Below are positions 36,022 to 45,239 of a stretch of 64,000 nucleotides of DNA, piece after piece. The notes below the pieces were generated by a model. That model was given only the letters and a program-made list of their open reading frames with translations. It made no database searches and was not told the origin of the DNA. Each line of letters opens with the position of its first letter. Within the stretch, counting starts at the first letter, position 1. The stretch lies in contig OZ246009.1 of the NCBI GenBank assembly GCA_965230535.1, positions 620,001-684,000 on the forward strand, written 5' to 3'. This DNA is from JAUILH01 sp965230535 (GTDB lineage: Bacteria; Bacteroidota; Bacteroidia; Flavobacteriales_D; JAUILH01). The position numbers and the translations under genes are program-made.

Positions 36022-36588
36022 TTACCACTCTTCTTGTGTTTGTGGTACCGTTTTTCTCATAACATCTTTAATCTCTTCCATTCGTTCATTAAAAATCCTT
36101 TCCGAGTTGGTAAAGAATTCATATTGCTTAGCTGCACGTTTATTTTTCTTCCCTTTGTTAGCGTCATATTGCCTTTTTAAGTCATCAGCTTTTGTAGTTA
36201 AGGGTTGAGGCCTTTCAGGAGTTGGGTGGGGTCTGTACTTAATATTTGTCATGATCACCCGATATTTATCTTCTTTAAATTCAATGATCAAATCATATTG
36301 CATTCTGATTTTCATTTTATCTCCAGCCGCAATATTCTTTTTGCCGGCAAAGAAATTATTCTCTCCTTTTGCTACGCTTCTGTCAGACTCAGAACCATTT
36401 AAGGTCATAGATTCAGCCGTTTTCATATAATGTTCGGCTCTACTTTTTAATTCTTCAATTCCGGTTCCGGGTAATTCCACCACTTCCACATAAGCTACCT
36501 TTCCTTCTAAAGTAGGTACCTCTCCCAGTTGGGCGTTGCTCATAAAGCTCAATCCCATTAACATTAAAGACACGACTAATCTTCCCAT
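36022..36588 (-). CDS. Exported DUF4468-like protein
   Basis: A 188-residue exported protein (signal peptide VVSLMLMGLSFMSNAQ). After the signal, VAYVEVVELPGTGIEELKSR starts a TBP-like fold, and MRKQYDLIIEFKEDKYRVIM-like IRMQYDLIIEFKEDKYRVIM followed by NIKYRPHPTPERPQPL is typical of the DUF4468 family of Bacteroidota. The C-terminal third is charged and helical (TKADDLKRQYDANKGKKNKR). Function unknown; convergent with the small exported protein. Confidence 0.72.
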   Translation of the reverse strand: MGRLVVSLMLMGLSFMSNAQLGEVPTLEGKVAYVEVVELPGTGIEELKSRAEHYMKTAESMTLNGSESDRSVAKGENNFFAGKKNIAAGDKMKIRMQYDLIIEFKEDKYRVIMTNIKYRPHPTPERPQPLTTKADDLKRQYDANKGKKNKRAAKQYEFFTNSERIFNERMEEIKDVMRKTVPQTQEEW

Positions 36589-36695
36589 AATTTTGTTTTA
36601 TCTCAATACCATAAATATAGTGCCAAAGTGTTCTAAATGTCAAATACTTATTCGATAGGCATATAAAAGCTTTTCAAAATCCTTATTTTCACAAT

Positions 36696-38558
36696 ATGAA
36701 TCGGGTTTTGTTGCTTGTTTTTATGATGCTATTGAGCTGTGGCGTTTATGCCTATCAACTCACGCATGAAGATTCATTGGAATTGAAGTTGATTGAGCAG
36801 GAGCACCCCAGTACTTCTCAGCACCTTTATCTCTATATCCACGACCTGCAAATGAAGAATGAAGCACTTCAAAATAAGGTCAACGCCACTAAGGAAGAAC
36901 CATCAAACGATCACACTAACTTAATCATTATAGTAGTTTTATTGACCGGGGTTTTTGGTGTAGGGGCTTATCTCTTTTATAAGAAAAGACAGAAGGATAA
37001 GGCGGAGATCAGGAAGTTTCAGGAATTGGCCGATAAAGCTCAAAACACGCTGGAACAAAGAGAAAAATTTCTGGCATATACCAATCACGAGATCAGGACG
37101 CCATTAAATGCAGTCTCAGGAAGTGCAGAGTTACTCATGGGAACCGATCTTTCTGCCGAGCAGGATAAATATGTTAAAACCATCAAAGCCAGCGTAGACA
37201 ACGTTTTGGTTCTGGTAAATGATGTTTTAGACCTGTCGAGAATAGAGAGCGGTAATTTCGAATTCCAGAATGTCGATTTCCTGTTGTCTGATGTCGTAAC
37301 AGGAATCGCCTATATTCTCCAGGAAAAAGTAGACAAAAAAGGGATTCAGTTATATACTGAAATGGACCCCAAAATACCGGCTGTGATCAAAGGAGATTCG
37401 CGCTACCTCAATCAAATCCTGATTAACCTTTGTAACAATGCGGTTAAGTTTACCGATCTGGGAAAGGTAGTCTTAAAGGCAAAACTTCTTAGCGAGCAGG
37501 ACAATGACCTGATGATCAGGTTTGATGTGGAAGATACCGGTAAAGGAATTCGGAAAAGTAAATTATCGACCATTTTCAACCAGTTTGAACAGGAAACCAG
37601 ACACACCATTAAACATAAGGGAGGTTCTGGACTGGGACTGGCCATTACCAAACAATTGGTTGAGCTTCAAGGTGGGCGTATTTCGGTGGACAGTAAATAC
37701 CTTGAGGGAACGTGTTTTTCCGTCGAGCTTAAATTTACCAAAGGATCAGAGCAAAAAATTGTCAAAGAAAAAGTGAATGCCTCTGTACTCGATGGCATGA
37801 GTTTATTGGTGGTTGATGACAATGAACTGAATCGCGTAATTCTAAAAGACTTATTGAATAAACTCAACCCAAGTGCCCATGTAGATTTGGTTGAGGACGG
37901 AGAAAAAGCAATCGAAAGTTTGAATCAGACAGATTATGATTGTGTATTGATGGATATTCAAATGCCGGGAATGGACGGCTACGAAACCACTCAATACATC
38001 AGAAAAAACATGAGAAGTCCGATGAATGAGGTTTCCGTAATTGCTATGACGGCCTATGCAATGGATGATGTGGCAGCTAAATGTTTTGAAGCCGGGATGA
38101 ATGATTTTATCACCAAACCTCTGAGTTCCCAGTTTTTATTGAGGAAAATAGAGCGTTTAAATGAGAAAAAATCGCAGAGAAAACCGGTGAACCTTCATTT
38201 CGAATATATCGATTTGGGTAACCTTAAACGATTGACAAAAGGAGATACCAACAAGATGTACAAGTACATTGATCTGTTTCTTCAAAATGTGCCTAACGAT
38301 ATGTCAATTCTGAAATCACATATCAGTGAAGGAGATTTGGAATCTGCATTAGGGCTTTTGCATAAGATCAAAGGAAATACTGTATACATGGGCAATACAG
38401 AGGTTGGAGAAATTCATGACAAGCTTTTAAAGCCAGACCATGATCTGGATGTGGAAGCTGAGTTGGACCGGGCTCTTGAGATCACACAAAAATGCGTCAA
38501 CGAGATCCTTGAGGTTAAAAAGAATTATAAATTATTATTTTTAGGAATCAATAAATAG
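36696..38558 (+). CDS. Hybrid sensor histidine kinase with receiver and Hpt domains
   Basis: A 620-residue phosphorelay protein: signal-like N-terminus and a ~60-residue extracytosolic part, one membrane helix near residues 75-92 (NLIIIVVLLTGVFGVGAYLF), a coiled-coil linker, HisKA with His131 (YTNHEIRTPLNAV), HATPase (NLCNNAVKFTD, DTGKGIRK, GSGLGLAITKQL), a receiver with Asp420 (VLMDIQMPGMDGYE), and a C-terminal Hpt with His556 (LLHKIKGNT). There is almost no sensor domain, so it probably reads a partner protein. The LytTR regulator begins 5 nt after the stop and is the likely acceptor. Confidence 0.93.
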   Translation: MNRVLLLVFMMLLSCGVYAYQLTHEDSLELKLIEQEHPSTSQHLYLYIHDLQMKNEALQNKVNATKEEPSNDHTNLIIIVVLLTGVFGVGAYLFYKKRQKDKAEIRKFQELADKAQNTLEQREKFLAYTNHEIRTPLNAVSGSAELLMGTDLSAEQDKYVKTIKASVDNVLVLVNDVLDLSRIESGNFEFQNVDFLLSDVVTGIAYILQEKVDKKGIQLYTEMDPKIPAVIKGDSRYLNQILINLCNNAVKFTDLGKVVLKAKLLSEQDNDLMIRFDVEDTGKGIRKSKLSTIFNQFEQETRHTIKHKGGSGLGLAITKQLVELQGGRISVDSKYLEGTCFSVELKFTKGSEQKIVKEKVNASVLDGMSLLVVDDNELNRVILKDLLNKLNPSAHVDLVEDGEKAIESLNQTDYDCVLMDIQMPGMDGYETTQYIRKNMRSPMNEVSVIAMTAYAMDDVAAKCFEAGMNDFITKPLSSQFLLRKIERLNEKKSQRKPVNLHFEYIDLGNLKRLTKGDTNKMYKYIDLFLQNVPNDMSILKSHISEGDLESALGLLHKIKGNTVYMGNTEVGEIHDKLLKPDHDLDVEAELDRALEITQKCVNEILEVKKNYKLLFLGINK

Positions 38559-38563
38559 AGAAT

Positions 38564-39253
38564 ATGAAGTGTTTAGTAGTAGATGATGATGCTCTTTCAA
38601 GAGAAATTGTGGAGGATTTGGTAAAGGAAGCTGAAGGTTTGGAACTATCCGCTTCCTGCAGTGGTGCTATGGAAGCATTCAACTATCTAAACAAAAATGA
38701 AGTAGACGTTATATTTTTGGATGTAGAGATGCCTGGTATGAGTGGTCTCGAGTTAATCCGAAACATTGATGTGCTTCCGCAAGTGGTTTTAATTACTTCA
38801 CATACAGAGTATGCTTTGGAGTCCTATGAATACAACGTCACAGATTTCATCGCCAAGCCAATTCAACCAGCAAGGTTTTTAAAGGCTGTAGAGAAGGTGA
38901 AGAAATTGCACTCTATGGAAGAGGTGCCTGCCACAAATACGAGCAGAACCATATTCATTAAGACAGATTCCCGACTGGTTCAGGTGGATACCGGACACAT
39001 TCTATACATTGAAGCTCTTGGAAACTATGTGAATCTATACACGTCTAAAGGGAGATATACCATTTTGTCAACCATGAAGGACATTGAAAAGAAACTGGGC
39101 TTGCCGGATTTCATTCGTGTGCACAGGTCTTTCATTGTAAGGGTAGATAAAATTGAAGTCATAGAGGATAATTATATCGTTATCAACGAAAAGCAGATCA
39201 ATATTGGTAAGGTTTATAAAGAAGAGCTGGCCAATAGACTGAATTTACTTTAG
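38564..39253 (+). CDS. LytTR-type response regulator
   Basis: A 229-residue regulator with a receiver (phosphoacceptor Asp53 in IFLDVEMPGMSGLEL; VVDDDALSREIV at the acidic pocket) and a LytTR DNA-binding domain from ~125 (IFIKTDSRLVQVDTGHILYI, EALGNYVNLYTSKGRYTIL, FIRVHRSFIVRVDKIE). LytTR proteins bind DNA through beta strands. It is co-transcribed with the hybrid kinase. A TLNL-type C-terminus (ELANRLNLL) is normal. Confidence 0.94.
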   Translation: MKCLVVDDDALSREIVEDLVKEAEGLELSASCSGAMEAFNYLNKNEVDVIFLDVEMPGMSGLELIRNIDVLPQVVLITSHTEYALESYEYNVTDFIAKPIQPARFLKAVEKVKKLHSMEEVPATNTSRTIFIKTDSRLVQVDTGHILYIEALGNYVNLYTSKGRYTILSTMKDIEKKLGLPDFIRVHRSFIVRVDKIEVIEDNYIVINEKQINIGKVYKEELANRLNLL

Positions 39254-39352
39254 CGAAACGATAAATTTTATCATTGGTCAAAGGATTTGATTGATTCATC
39301 AAAAGCCTGACGATAAATCACGTAAACCCCCGTAAATTGGTAGTATTCAATC

Positions 39353-39541
39353 ATGGGGAAACTACTTTTAATATCATTACAATGCCTGGCCATTTGTTTT
39401 TGTTCTTATGCAGAATCAATTGAAAATCCAATGATCCAAAAAAGCAACATGTCTTTTTCAGCCAAGATAATTTTGGCGGTGATTATTGCCATTGTCGGGC
39501 TATCTGCTTTGAGATCATACATCAAAAGTGACGAACAATAG
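39353..39541 (+). CDS. Small membrane protein, 62 residues
   Basis: A short protein with a signal-peptide-like N-terminus (LISLQCLAICFCSYAES) and a membrane helix near residues 36-53 (IILAVIIAIVGLSALRSY). It lies 99 bp after the LytTR gene and 33 bp before mscS. Similar topology to the N-terminus of the hybrid kinase, but no recognised family. It is supported by its hydropathy pattern only. Confidence 0.48.
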   Translation: MGKLLLISLQCLAICFCSYAESIENPMIQKSNMSFSAKIILAVIIAIVGLSALRSYIKSDEQ

Positions 39542-39561
39542 AATTATTTCATTCCATTGTC

Positions 39562-39569
39562 TAACTTTG
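39562..39569 (+). promoter_or_regulatory. -7 box TAACTTTG before mscS
   Basis: TAACTTTG fits TAnnTTTG and ends 5 nt before the ATG at 39575; the TTG at 39557 falls upstream and partly on the box, so the ATG is preferred. Confidence 0.5.
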
Positions 39570-39574
39570 AGGGT

Positions 39575-40681
39575 ATGAATTCGATCAAAGATTTTCTATT
39601 CACAGAAATTCTGGTGTTTGATGAGGTAGATTTTACACTGGCTCCCATCAATCTGATTCTAATAGGATTATGTGTCCTGTTTTACTTTGTGTCCAAGAAC
39701 CTTTTGAGAAGATCTTTGTCCAAACTGGGTGAGAAAAGCGGAAAGTTGGCTCAAAAACAACAAACCATTTTTCGTCTTGGAAAACAGTTGTTATTCATCC
39801 TGTCTCTTGGGTTAACTGTTGAAAGTTTCAGTGTTAATAATGACCACATTCATTTTGGGAGCCTGCTTCAATTGAAGCTGACCGGGGAGTATAATGGTTT
39901 CCAATTGTCTTTCTATCATTTGGTGTTGGCAGTGGTCATGTTCTTTTCAGCGAGAGTTCTGCTCAATCTGTTTAAGCTGTATTTGCACAAGATTTTTGAA
40001 AAAAGAGACTGGGTTGATGAGGGCAAGGAGTATACCATATTTCAACTGGTTAAATACGCCACATATACCATCATCATTATTTCCTTGGTTAGAAGTACAG
40101 GGGTCAAAATGGACCTGCTTATTGCTTCTGCAACGGCCTTGTTTTTAGCTGTTGGTCTTGGGTTGCAGGGGATTTTTGCGGATTATGTCTCAGGTATTAT
40201 TTTGTTGTTCGAAGGAACGGTTCAGGTTGGAGACGTCATTCGTTTAGATAGCATTAACAGTGTGGCCAAAGTTGAGGTGATCAATATCAGAACCTCTAAA
40301 GTGAAGAGCAGGGAAGGAGAGAGCATTATCATACCCAATTCTTTACTCACCTCAGATGCTGTGGTTAACTGGACCCATCAGGATAAGTTAACTCGTTTTA
40401 GCATCTCCGTAGCTGTTGCCTATGGCAGTGATACCCGTCAGGTAGAGCAAATTTTGATTGATTCTACAAAGGTTTATAAAGACTTGAGCAAGAGAAGACC
40501 TCCAGTTGTTTTTCTGCAGAATTTCGGGGACAATGGACTAGAATTTGAACTGCATTTCTGGGCAGAGAAATCATTCCAGGCAGAAAAAGCACGGAGTGAT
40601 ATCCGTTTTGAAATTGATGCGCAATTCAGAAAAGCAGGTATCGAAATTCCATACCCGCAAAGGGTCGTACACAAGGTTTAA
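39575..40681 (+). CDS. MscS-family mechanosensitive channel
   Basis: A 368-residue small-conductance channel from the ATG at 39575. Four N-terminal hydrophobic segments precede the pore-lining helix (LFLAVGLGLQGIFADYVSG) and the beta domain (GTVQVGDVIRLDSINSVAKVEVINIRT, SIIIPNSLLTSDAVVNWT). The C-terminal part is a normal soluble vestibule. It protects against hypo-osmotic shock. It overlaps the convergent recJ by 4 nt. Confidence 0.92.
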   Translation: MNSIKDFLFTEILVFDEVDFTLAPINLILIGLCVLFYFVSKNLLRRSLSKLGEKSGKLAQKQQTIFRLGKQLLFILSLGLTVESFSVNNDHIHFGSLLQLKLTGEYNGFQLSFYHLVLAVVMFFSARVLLNLFKLYLHKIFEKRDWVDEGKEYTIFQLVKYATYTIIIISLVRSTGVKMDLLIASATALFLAVGLGLQGIFADYVSGIILLFEGTVQVGDVIRLDSINSVAKVEVINIRTSKVKSREGESIIIPNSLLTSDAVVNWTHQDKLTRFSISVAVAYGSDTRQVEQILIDSTKVYKDLSKRRPPVVFLQNFGDNGLEFELHFWAEKSFQAEKARSDIRFEIDAQFRKAGIEIPYPQRVVHKV

Positions 40682-42387
40682 CTTGGCTTCAGGTCTTTAA
40701 TACTCAGTTGAAGACTAACGCGCCCGTTCCATTCATTTTTCTCCATGCTATATACCAGGTCTACTTCACGATCCAATAAATCAAGTCTATCTGCCATACC
40801 AAATGCAATGCAACGAAACTTGATATGTGGATGACTTGCCTGATGCGCTGTAAATTGGAGGTGATCACTTCCTACAACACGCGGATAGCTCACGGTAATA
40901 TTTTTGCTTAAAAGAACCGGACGCATGTTTCCGGGCCCGAAGGGAGCAAATTGTTGTATGATGCGGTAGAACTTGGGCAGTGCTTCCTGACTATTTCCCT
41001 GGATTTCCTCAAAAGAAATGTCAGAATCAATCAAAACCTCCGGTGTAAGTAGTTTTTCGTCAATGGTTGACTGAACAACCGCCTCAAACTTGGCTTTAAA
41101 CGCATTTACCTGATCTCTCTTCATGGTAAGGCCGGCCGCATATTTATGGCCCCCAAATTGAATTAGATTTTCCCGGCAGGCAGCGAGTGCATCATATACA
41201 TTAAAGCCTCTGATTGATCTAACCGATCCGGCAATATGGTCTCCTGAGTCGGTGAGTACAACGGTTGGTCTGTAGTGCTGTTCAATAATCCTTGAAGCCA
41301 CAATTCCAATAACGCCTTTGTGCCAGTCACTACTGTATACCACATTAGAAAATCTGTCTGTTGGTACATTCTCCAACTGTATTAAAGCTTCTTCAGCAGT
41401 ACTTTTCTCAACTTCTTTTCGGTCAGAATTGTATTGATTGATCTCCTCAGCCAGTTTTTTTGCCACATCAGTATCTTCTTCAATCATTAATTTGACGGCA
41501 AAACTTCCGGTATACATGCGGCCAGCAGCATTGATTCTTGGAGCAACTACGAACACAAGATCAGAAATAGCGCAATTCTTCAGACGATTAACCGGTTCAA
41601 GAATGGCTTCAATGGCTGGTCTTGGGGTCTCTTCGATATGTTGTAATCCCAAGGCTGCAAGCGTTCTGTTCTCTCCGGTAATTGGAACAATATCAGCCCC
41701 AATACTCAAAGCAACCAAATCCAGTAAAGGCGCAACGGCATCCATATCATATCCCGATTCAATGGCAAAAGCGTGCATCAATTTAAAGCCTACGCCACAA
41801 CCCGTCAATTCTTTATAGGGGTATTCACATTCATCTTGTTTGGGATTAAGAATGATGGCTTCCGGCAGAACTTCTCCGGGCTGGTGGTGGTCACATACAA
41901 TAACTGTTAATCCAAGAGAGTTTGCCAGCCCAATTTGCTCAATGGCCTTAATGCCACAGTCCAGACAAATCATGAGTTTAAAGCCGTTTTCAGCGGCATG
42001 ATGAACTCCGGCTTCAGACAAACCATATCCCTCTTTGTATCTGTCCGGAATGTAATAATCAATCTTATCGGTAAAAGCTCTCAAAAAAGAATAGCACAGA
42101 GCTACGGCAGATGTGCCGTCCACATCATAATCACCGTAAATCAGAATTCCCTCATCGTTTTCCGTGTTGTTTAGAAGCGCGTCCACGGCTAAAGACATGT
42201 TCTTCATCAGAAAAGGGCTATGAATGGCTTCATGCCCAGGGCGAAAAAACTTTCTGGCAGACTCAAAATCTTCTATGCCTCTTTTTACAAGCAGTTTGGC
42301 AATCACCTTTTCAACACCAAGGTCTTTTGCCAAATTACTAACCACATTATCGTCGCCTTCTGGTTTTATGGTCCACCGTTTCTCCAT
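40678..42387 (-). CDS. recJ: Single-stranded-DNA-specific exonuclease RecJ
   Basis: A 569-residue 5'-to-3' ssDNA exonuclease for recombination and repair. Catalytic DHH-family motifs are intact: ILIYGDYDVDGTSAVAL (motif I), LMICLDCGIKAIEQ, TVIVCDHHQPGE (DHH) and FGGHKYAAGLTMK (DHHA1). Length is normal for Bacteroidota. A TATATTTG box lies 16 nt upstream of the ATG. Confidence 0.95.
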   Translation of the reverse strand: MEKRWTIKPEGDDNVVSNLAKDLGVEKVIAKLLVKRGIEDFESARKFFRPGHEAIHSPFLMKNMSLAVDALLNNTENDEGILIYGDYDVDGTSAVALCYSFLRAFTDKIDYYIPDRYKEGYGLSEAGVHHAAENGFKLMICLDCGIKAIEQIGLANSLGLTVIVCDHHQPGEVLPEAIILNPKQDECEYPYKELTGCGVGFKLMHAFAIESGYDMDAVAPLLDLVALSIGADIVPITGENRTLAALGLQHIEETPRPAIEAILEPVNRLKNCAISDLVFVVAPRINAAGRMYTGSFAVKLMIEEDTDVAKKLAEEINQYNSDRKEVEKSTAEEALIQLENVPTDRFSNVVYSSDWHKGVIGIVASRIIEQHYRPTVVLTDSGDHIAGSVRSIRGFNVYDALAACRENLIQFGGHKYAAGLTMKRDQVNAFKAKFEAVVQSTIDEKLLTPEVLIDSDISFEEIQGNSQEALPKFYRIIQQFAPFGPGNMRPVLLSKNITVSYPRVVGSDHLQFTAHQASHPHIKFRCIAFGMADRLDLLDREVDLVYSMEKNEWNGRVSLQLSIKDLKPS

Positions 42388-42403
42388 TCACTTCTATTTT
42401 TAC

Positions 42404-42411
42404 CAAATATA
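42404..42411 (-). promoter_or_regulatory. -7 box TATATTTG before recJ
   Basis: Minus-strand TATATTTG fits TAnnTTTG; 16 nt separate it from the recJ ATG at 42387. Confidence 0.42.
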
Positions 42412-42505
42412 GCCATGTAAGCCGTAATCTATTTGAGGGGCACATAATTCTGAATGAAATGAGATTCAGGTACGTTTTTTGCTTCTTCTGTCATATCTTT
42501 AGAGG

Positions 42506-43174
42506 ATGAAGTGTTTTGGAGTCATATTGTTTTTGTTGTCCCTTGGTGCGCATGCGCAGGATGAAATCACTTCATTTTATCTGAAATCACCTGTTGAGCT
42601 GGATAAAGGCTTTGTAAAGCAGATTCCGGAAAACCTGAAAGGAACCTATACATTGAGCACGGATAGTTCTTCAAATCTGGTGTTTAATGAAGCTGGGATA
42701 TTCATTGAAAGTAAACACCTTACTGTGGTCACGCTCGAGCAAATTCAAAAAAACAGTGCCTGGTATCTGAGTGATGGTAAACTTCATGGCATTGATAAAA
42801 ATGAAGCTTTGCATTACGTTGAAAGAAACGATTCCTTTTTCGTTGCCCTGAATTTGGATTACAGCATTGTTGATCTCAACTCTAAAACACAAAAGCTCGG
42901 AAAGGGTAAGGACTGTTGGTTCATTTACGAAAAAAGTGATGGCTATTGGTTACTTACATACAGGATTATTTGGGACAAGGCAGGTCTTTATTTTGCATCT
43001 TTCGATCATGAGCCTGTACTCGACCAAATAAAATCATGGAAGTCTGTGGAAGAAACCACTATGAACGGATATAAAACGTATATTTCTACTCCCGTTAACA
43101 AAGAATTAGAGGATTTATTAAAGAATGAAGCTGCTTTTATCGATAGTCGTTTTTTTATTGAGTTTAAGCCATAG
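42506..43174 (+). CDS. Exported hypothetical protein
   Basis: A 222-residue protein with a signal peptide (CFGVILFLLSLGAHAQDE). The rest is beta-rich with repeated strand-turn units (TYTLSTDSSSNLVFNEAG, DGKLHGIDKNEALHYV). No family recognised. A near-match -7 box, TATCTTTA, ends 4 nt before the ATG. Its last 50 nt overlap the start of the next gene in another frame. Confidence 0.72.
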   Translation: MKCFGVILFLLSLGAHAQDEITSFYLKSPVELDKGFVKQIPENLKGTYTLSTDSSSNLVFNEAGIFIESKHLTVVTLEQIQKNSAWYLSDGKLHGIDKNEALHYVERNDSFFVALNLDYSIVDLNSKTQKLGKGKDCWFIYEKSDGYWLLTYRIIWDKAGLYFASFDHEPVLDQIKSWKSVEETTMNGYKTYISTPVNKELEDLLKNEAAFIDSRFFIEFKP

Positions 43175-44762
43175 CGTATTCTCTCAAACTGATACCATTC
43201 TTGTTGATATTGACACCTTGTCTGACGCAGAAGCGGCTGATCTGGGCTATCGAAACTACCGCATTCCGTCCAAAATAAATATCAGAAACTATGAGGTTCA
43301 GGGGACGATTTATAAGACCATAAAATCGGACGAGTTTTTCAGTATTGGTTTTTCAGAAGATGGCAAATATGCTTACGCCATTGAACCCTATGCAGAGAAT
43401 TGTGATTGTTATTTCGTAGAATTCTATATCGTAGACCTGGCCAACAACAATGAGGTACTTTATTTCAATCATTACGATAATGAAGCCTGGGAGAGAGCGT
43501 GGGATGAAGCCAATTCTTCTCAGAAAGACAGTTTAAGGGAGGTGCACAGATGCGGTTACATGAAATGTGCCTGGTATCAGGTGTACAATGAACTTTCTGA
43601 GGAAATGTTTAAACATGGGATTAAGCAATTGAAGCAATCTTACTACAGAGACAATGACCTGCTAAAGGATGAAATGTATCAGGCGATTGAAAGTGATTCT
43701 ATGAATAGGAACTACTCTTTGGAGTGGTTTTTTGAACATGATACGGATACCATTAAATATGAATATGCTGCCAAAGATTCTATTGTCGGTTTGAATTATC
43801 ATGGTTATGTGAGTAACCCTGAGTTCAGTGATTGGCGAGCGTTTGTTTTGTCCGAAAGACACCTTGGATTGGATACCTCAAAAACAGAAGTCTGGCACTA
43901 CAAAGTAACCGGCTTCAAAAGAAGTCAGGATTTACCTTATTCAAGAAACAGCTTGTTTGGACTGGAAGCTCATAAGAAACTCAATGCACGAATAGAAAGA
44001 CCTTATCGCAAGATTTCTTTGGTGGAACAGATGTACGATCGTGTGGTTAATGTGGAAATGAGGCAGTGGTTGCTAAAGTACAAGAGAAACCTGGATGTCA
44101 CATACCACGATAATAAGGATGGGATTTTCCCTTATACCAGAAACTATGGCAGAAACGAATCCGATTTTAGAGAGCATTTTAGTAAAGACGGGAAGGAGTT
44201 TCAATTGGACAGAAGTTTTGTAAGCGAATCTGGCGAGTATTACGTCTATGGTCTAGAGCAACCAGATGAAAATGTCAATGAACTCACACAATTAATTCAC
44301 TACAACACCGATTCGGGTGAGGTTGATATGTGGTATGATTTCTCAAACGAACTTAAGCATGACCATGGGGGTATTCGGTTTGTGCATGAGGAAGACAGCC
44401 TGATTTATGTGTCGGTTGGATCAGATTTCACGGATAAGGATGTAGTGCACTACGGCAGAATTTACTGCATTCATAAAACCGATCATGTGATTTATTGGAT
44501 CTCAGATAAATTCACGGCCAACGCAGAATCTTTTGTGATGATCAATGATGTGCTGGTATGTGGCTATGCAGCCTCCGAGAATGGTAAAAACCAGAAAGAT
44601 AAGTTGTACCTCATTAACAAACTTAATGGTGAAACAGTGAAGGATATCACGCTTCCCGATAGCCCTGTTTGGCTGGTGAAAGATGACAACAGAGTATTTG
44701 TGAAGACACCTGTTTCGGTTCACGAATTCGATATCAAGGGCAGTTTCTTTGAGACTTTTTAA
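43125..44762 (+). CDS. Exported hypothetical protein, 545 residues
   Basis: The ATG at 43125 gives a good signal peptide (LLLSIVVFLLSLSHSVFSQ), which supports this start although it overlaps the previous gene by 50 nt. Two cysteine pairs (ENCDCYF, RCGYMKCAW) lie near the middle of the N-terminal half. The C-terminal part resembles a beta-propeller or strand-rich fold (EDSLIYVSVGSDFTDKDVV, ESFVMINDVLVCGYAA), but I recognise no family. The exported pair 42506/43125 is probably co-expressed. Confidence 0.72.
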   Translation: MKLLLSIVVFLLSLSHSVFSQTDTILVDIDTLSDAEAADLGYRNYRIPSKINIRNYEVQGTIYKTIKSDEFFSIGFSEDGKYAYAIEPYAENCDCYFVEFYIVDLANNNEVLYFNHYDNEAWERAWDEANSSQKDSLREVHRCGYMKCAWYQVYNELSEEMFKHGIKQLKQSYYRDNDLLKDEMYQAIESDSMNRNYSLEWFFEHDTDTIKYEYAAKDSIVGLNYHGYVSNPEFSDWRAFVLSERHLGLDTSKTEVWHYKVTGFKRSQDLPYSRNSLFGLEAHKKLNARIERPYRKISLVEQMYDRVVNVEMRQWLLKYKRNLDVTYHDNKDGIFPYTRNYGRNESDFREHFSKDGKEFQLDRSFVSESGEYYVYGLEQPDENVNELTQLIHYNTDSGEVDMWYDFSNELKHDHGGIRFVHEEDSLIYVSVGSDFTDKDVVHYGRIYCIHKTDHVIYWISDKFTANAESFVMINDVLVCGYAASENGKNQKDKLYLINKLNGETVKDITLPDSPVWLVKDDNRVFVKTPVSVHEFDIKGSFFETF

Positions 44763-44774
44763 GTCGCCATTTCT

Positions 44775-44782
44775 TATGTTTG
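44775..44782 (+). promoter_or_regulatory. -7 box TATGTTTG before the DUF6495-like gene
   Basis: TATGTTTG ends 4 nt before the ATG at 44787; a TTTG at 44748-44751, 23 nt upstream, could be the -33 element. Confidence 0.52.
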
Positions 44783-44786
44783 CAGC

Positions 44787-45239
44787 ATGAAGTACAGGCT
44801 CCTCACAGAAGAAGAACGTCAACCACTAAAAGATGATTTTATCAAGTTTTTGGCAATCAATGGCATAGATGCAGAGTCTTGGGTGGATCTGAAAACCAAT
44901 AAGCCTGAAACCGCAACCGGCATTTTGGAATCGTTTAGCGACATGGTTTTTGACACTATTCTCCGTAAGCAAATGTTCATTGAAGTTTGGCACGACAAAA
45001 GTGTTCATACCTTTCAGTTTTTGAAGGAGAAGGTGGTGTGGGTTGGACTTGAATTTCAGGAACCTGTTTCTCAGGATAATTTCACCGAAATCGCCCAAAA
45101 GGGAGAGGGGAAGATCATTCATAGTTCAAAAGAATATGCCAAAAACAGAGAAGAAGACATGTTCGACATGCTTCAAAAAGGCGCATTGATGTCGGATGGC
45201 GCTTTGTTTAAAAAGATCAGTCTGTTGATGGCTGAATGA
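44787..45239 (+). CDS. Conserved cytosolic protein, DUF6495-like
   Basis: A 150-residue protein with no signal or membrane segment. The opening KYRLLTEEERQPLKDDFIKF, NGIDAESWVDLK and VFDTILRKQMFIEV match a Bacteroidota family I recall as DUF6495, of unknown function; this is from memory and unverified. The stop abuts the convergent TonB-C-like gene with no gap. Confidence 0.7.
   Translation: MKYRLLTEEERQPLKDDFIKFLAINGIDAESWVDLKTNKPETATGILESFSDMVFDTILRKQMFIEVWHDKSVHTFQFLKEKVVWVGLEFQEPVSQDNFTEIAQKGEGKIIHSSKEYAKNREEDMFDMLQKGALMSDGALFKKISLLMAE

Noticed and set aside
41438..41818. Open frame of 126 codons antisense to recJ.
   Set aside because: The recJ sense frame is intact with all catalytic motifs; the antisense product has no recognisable feature.
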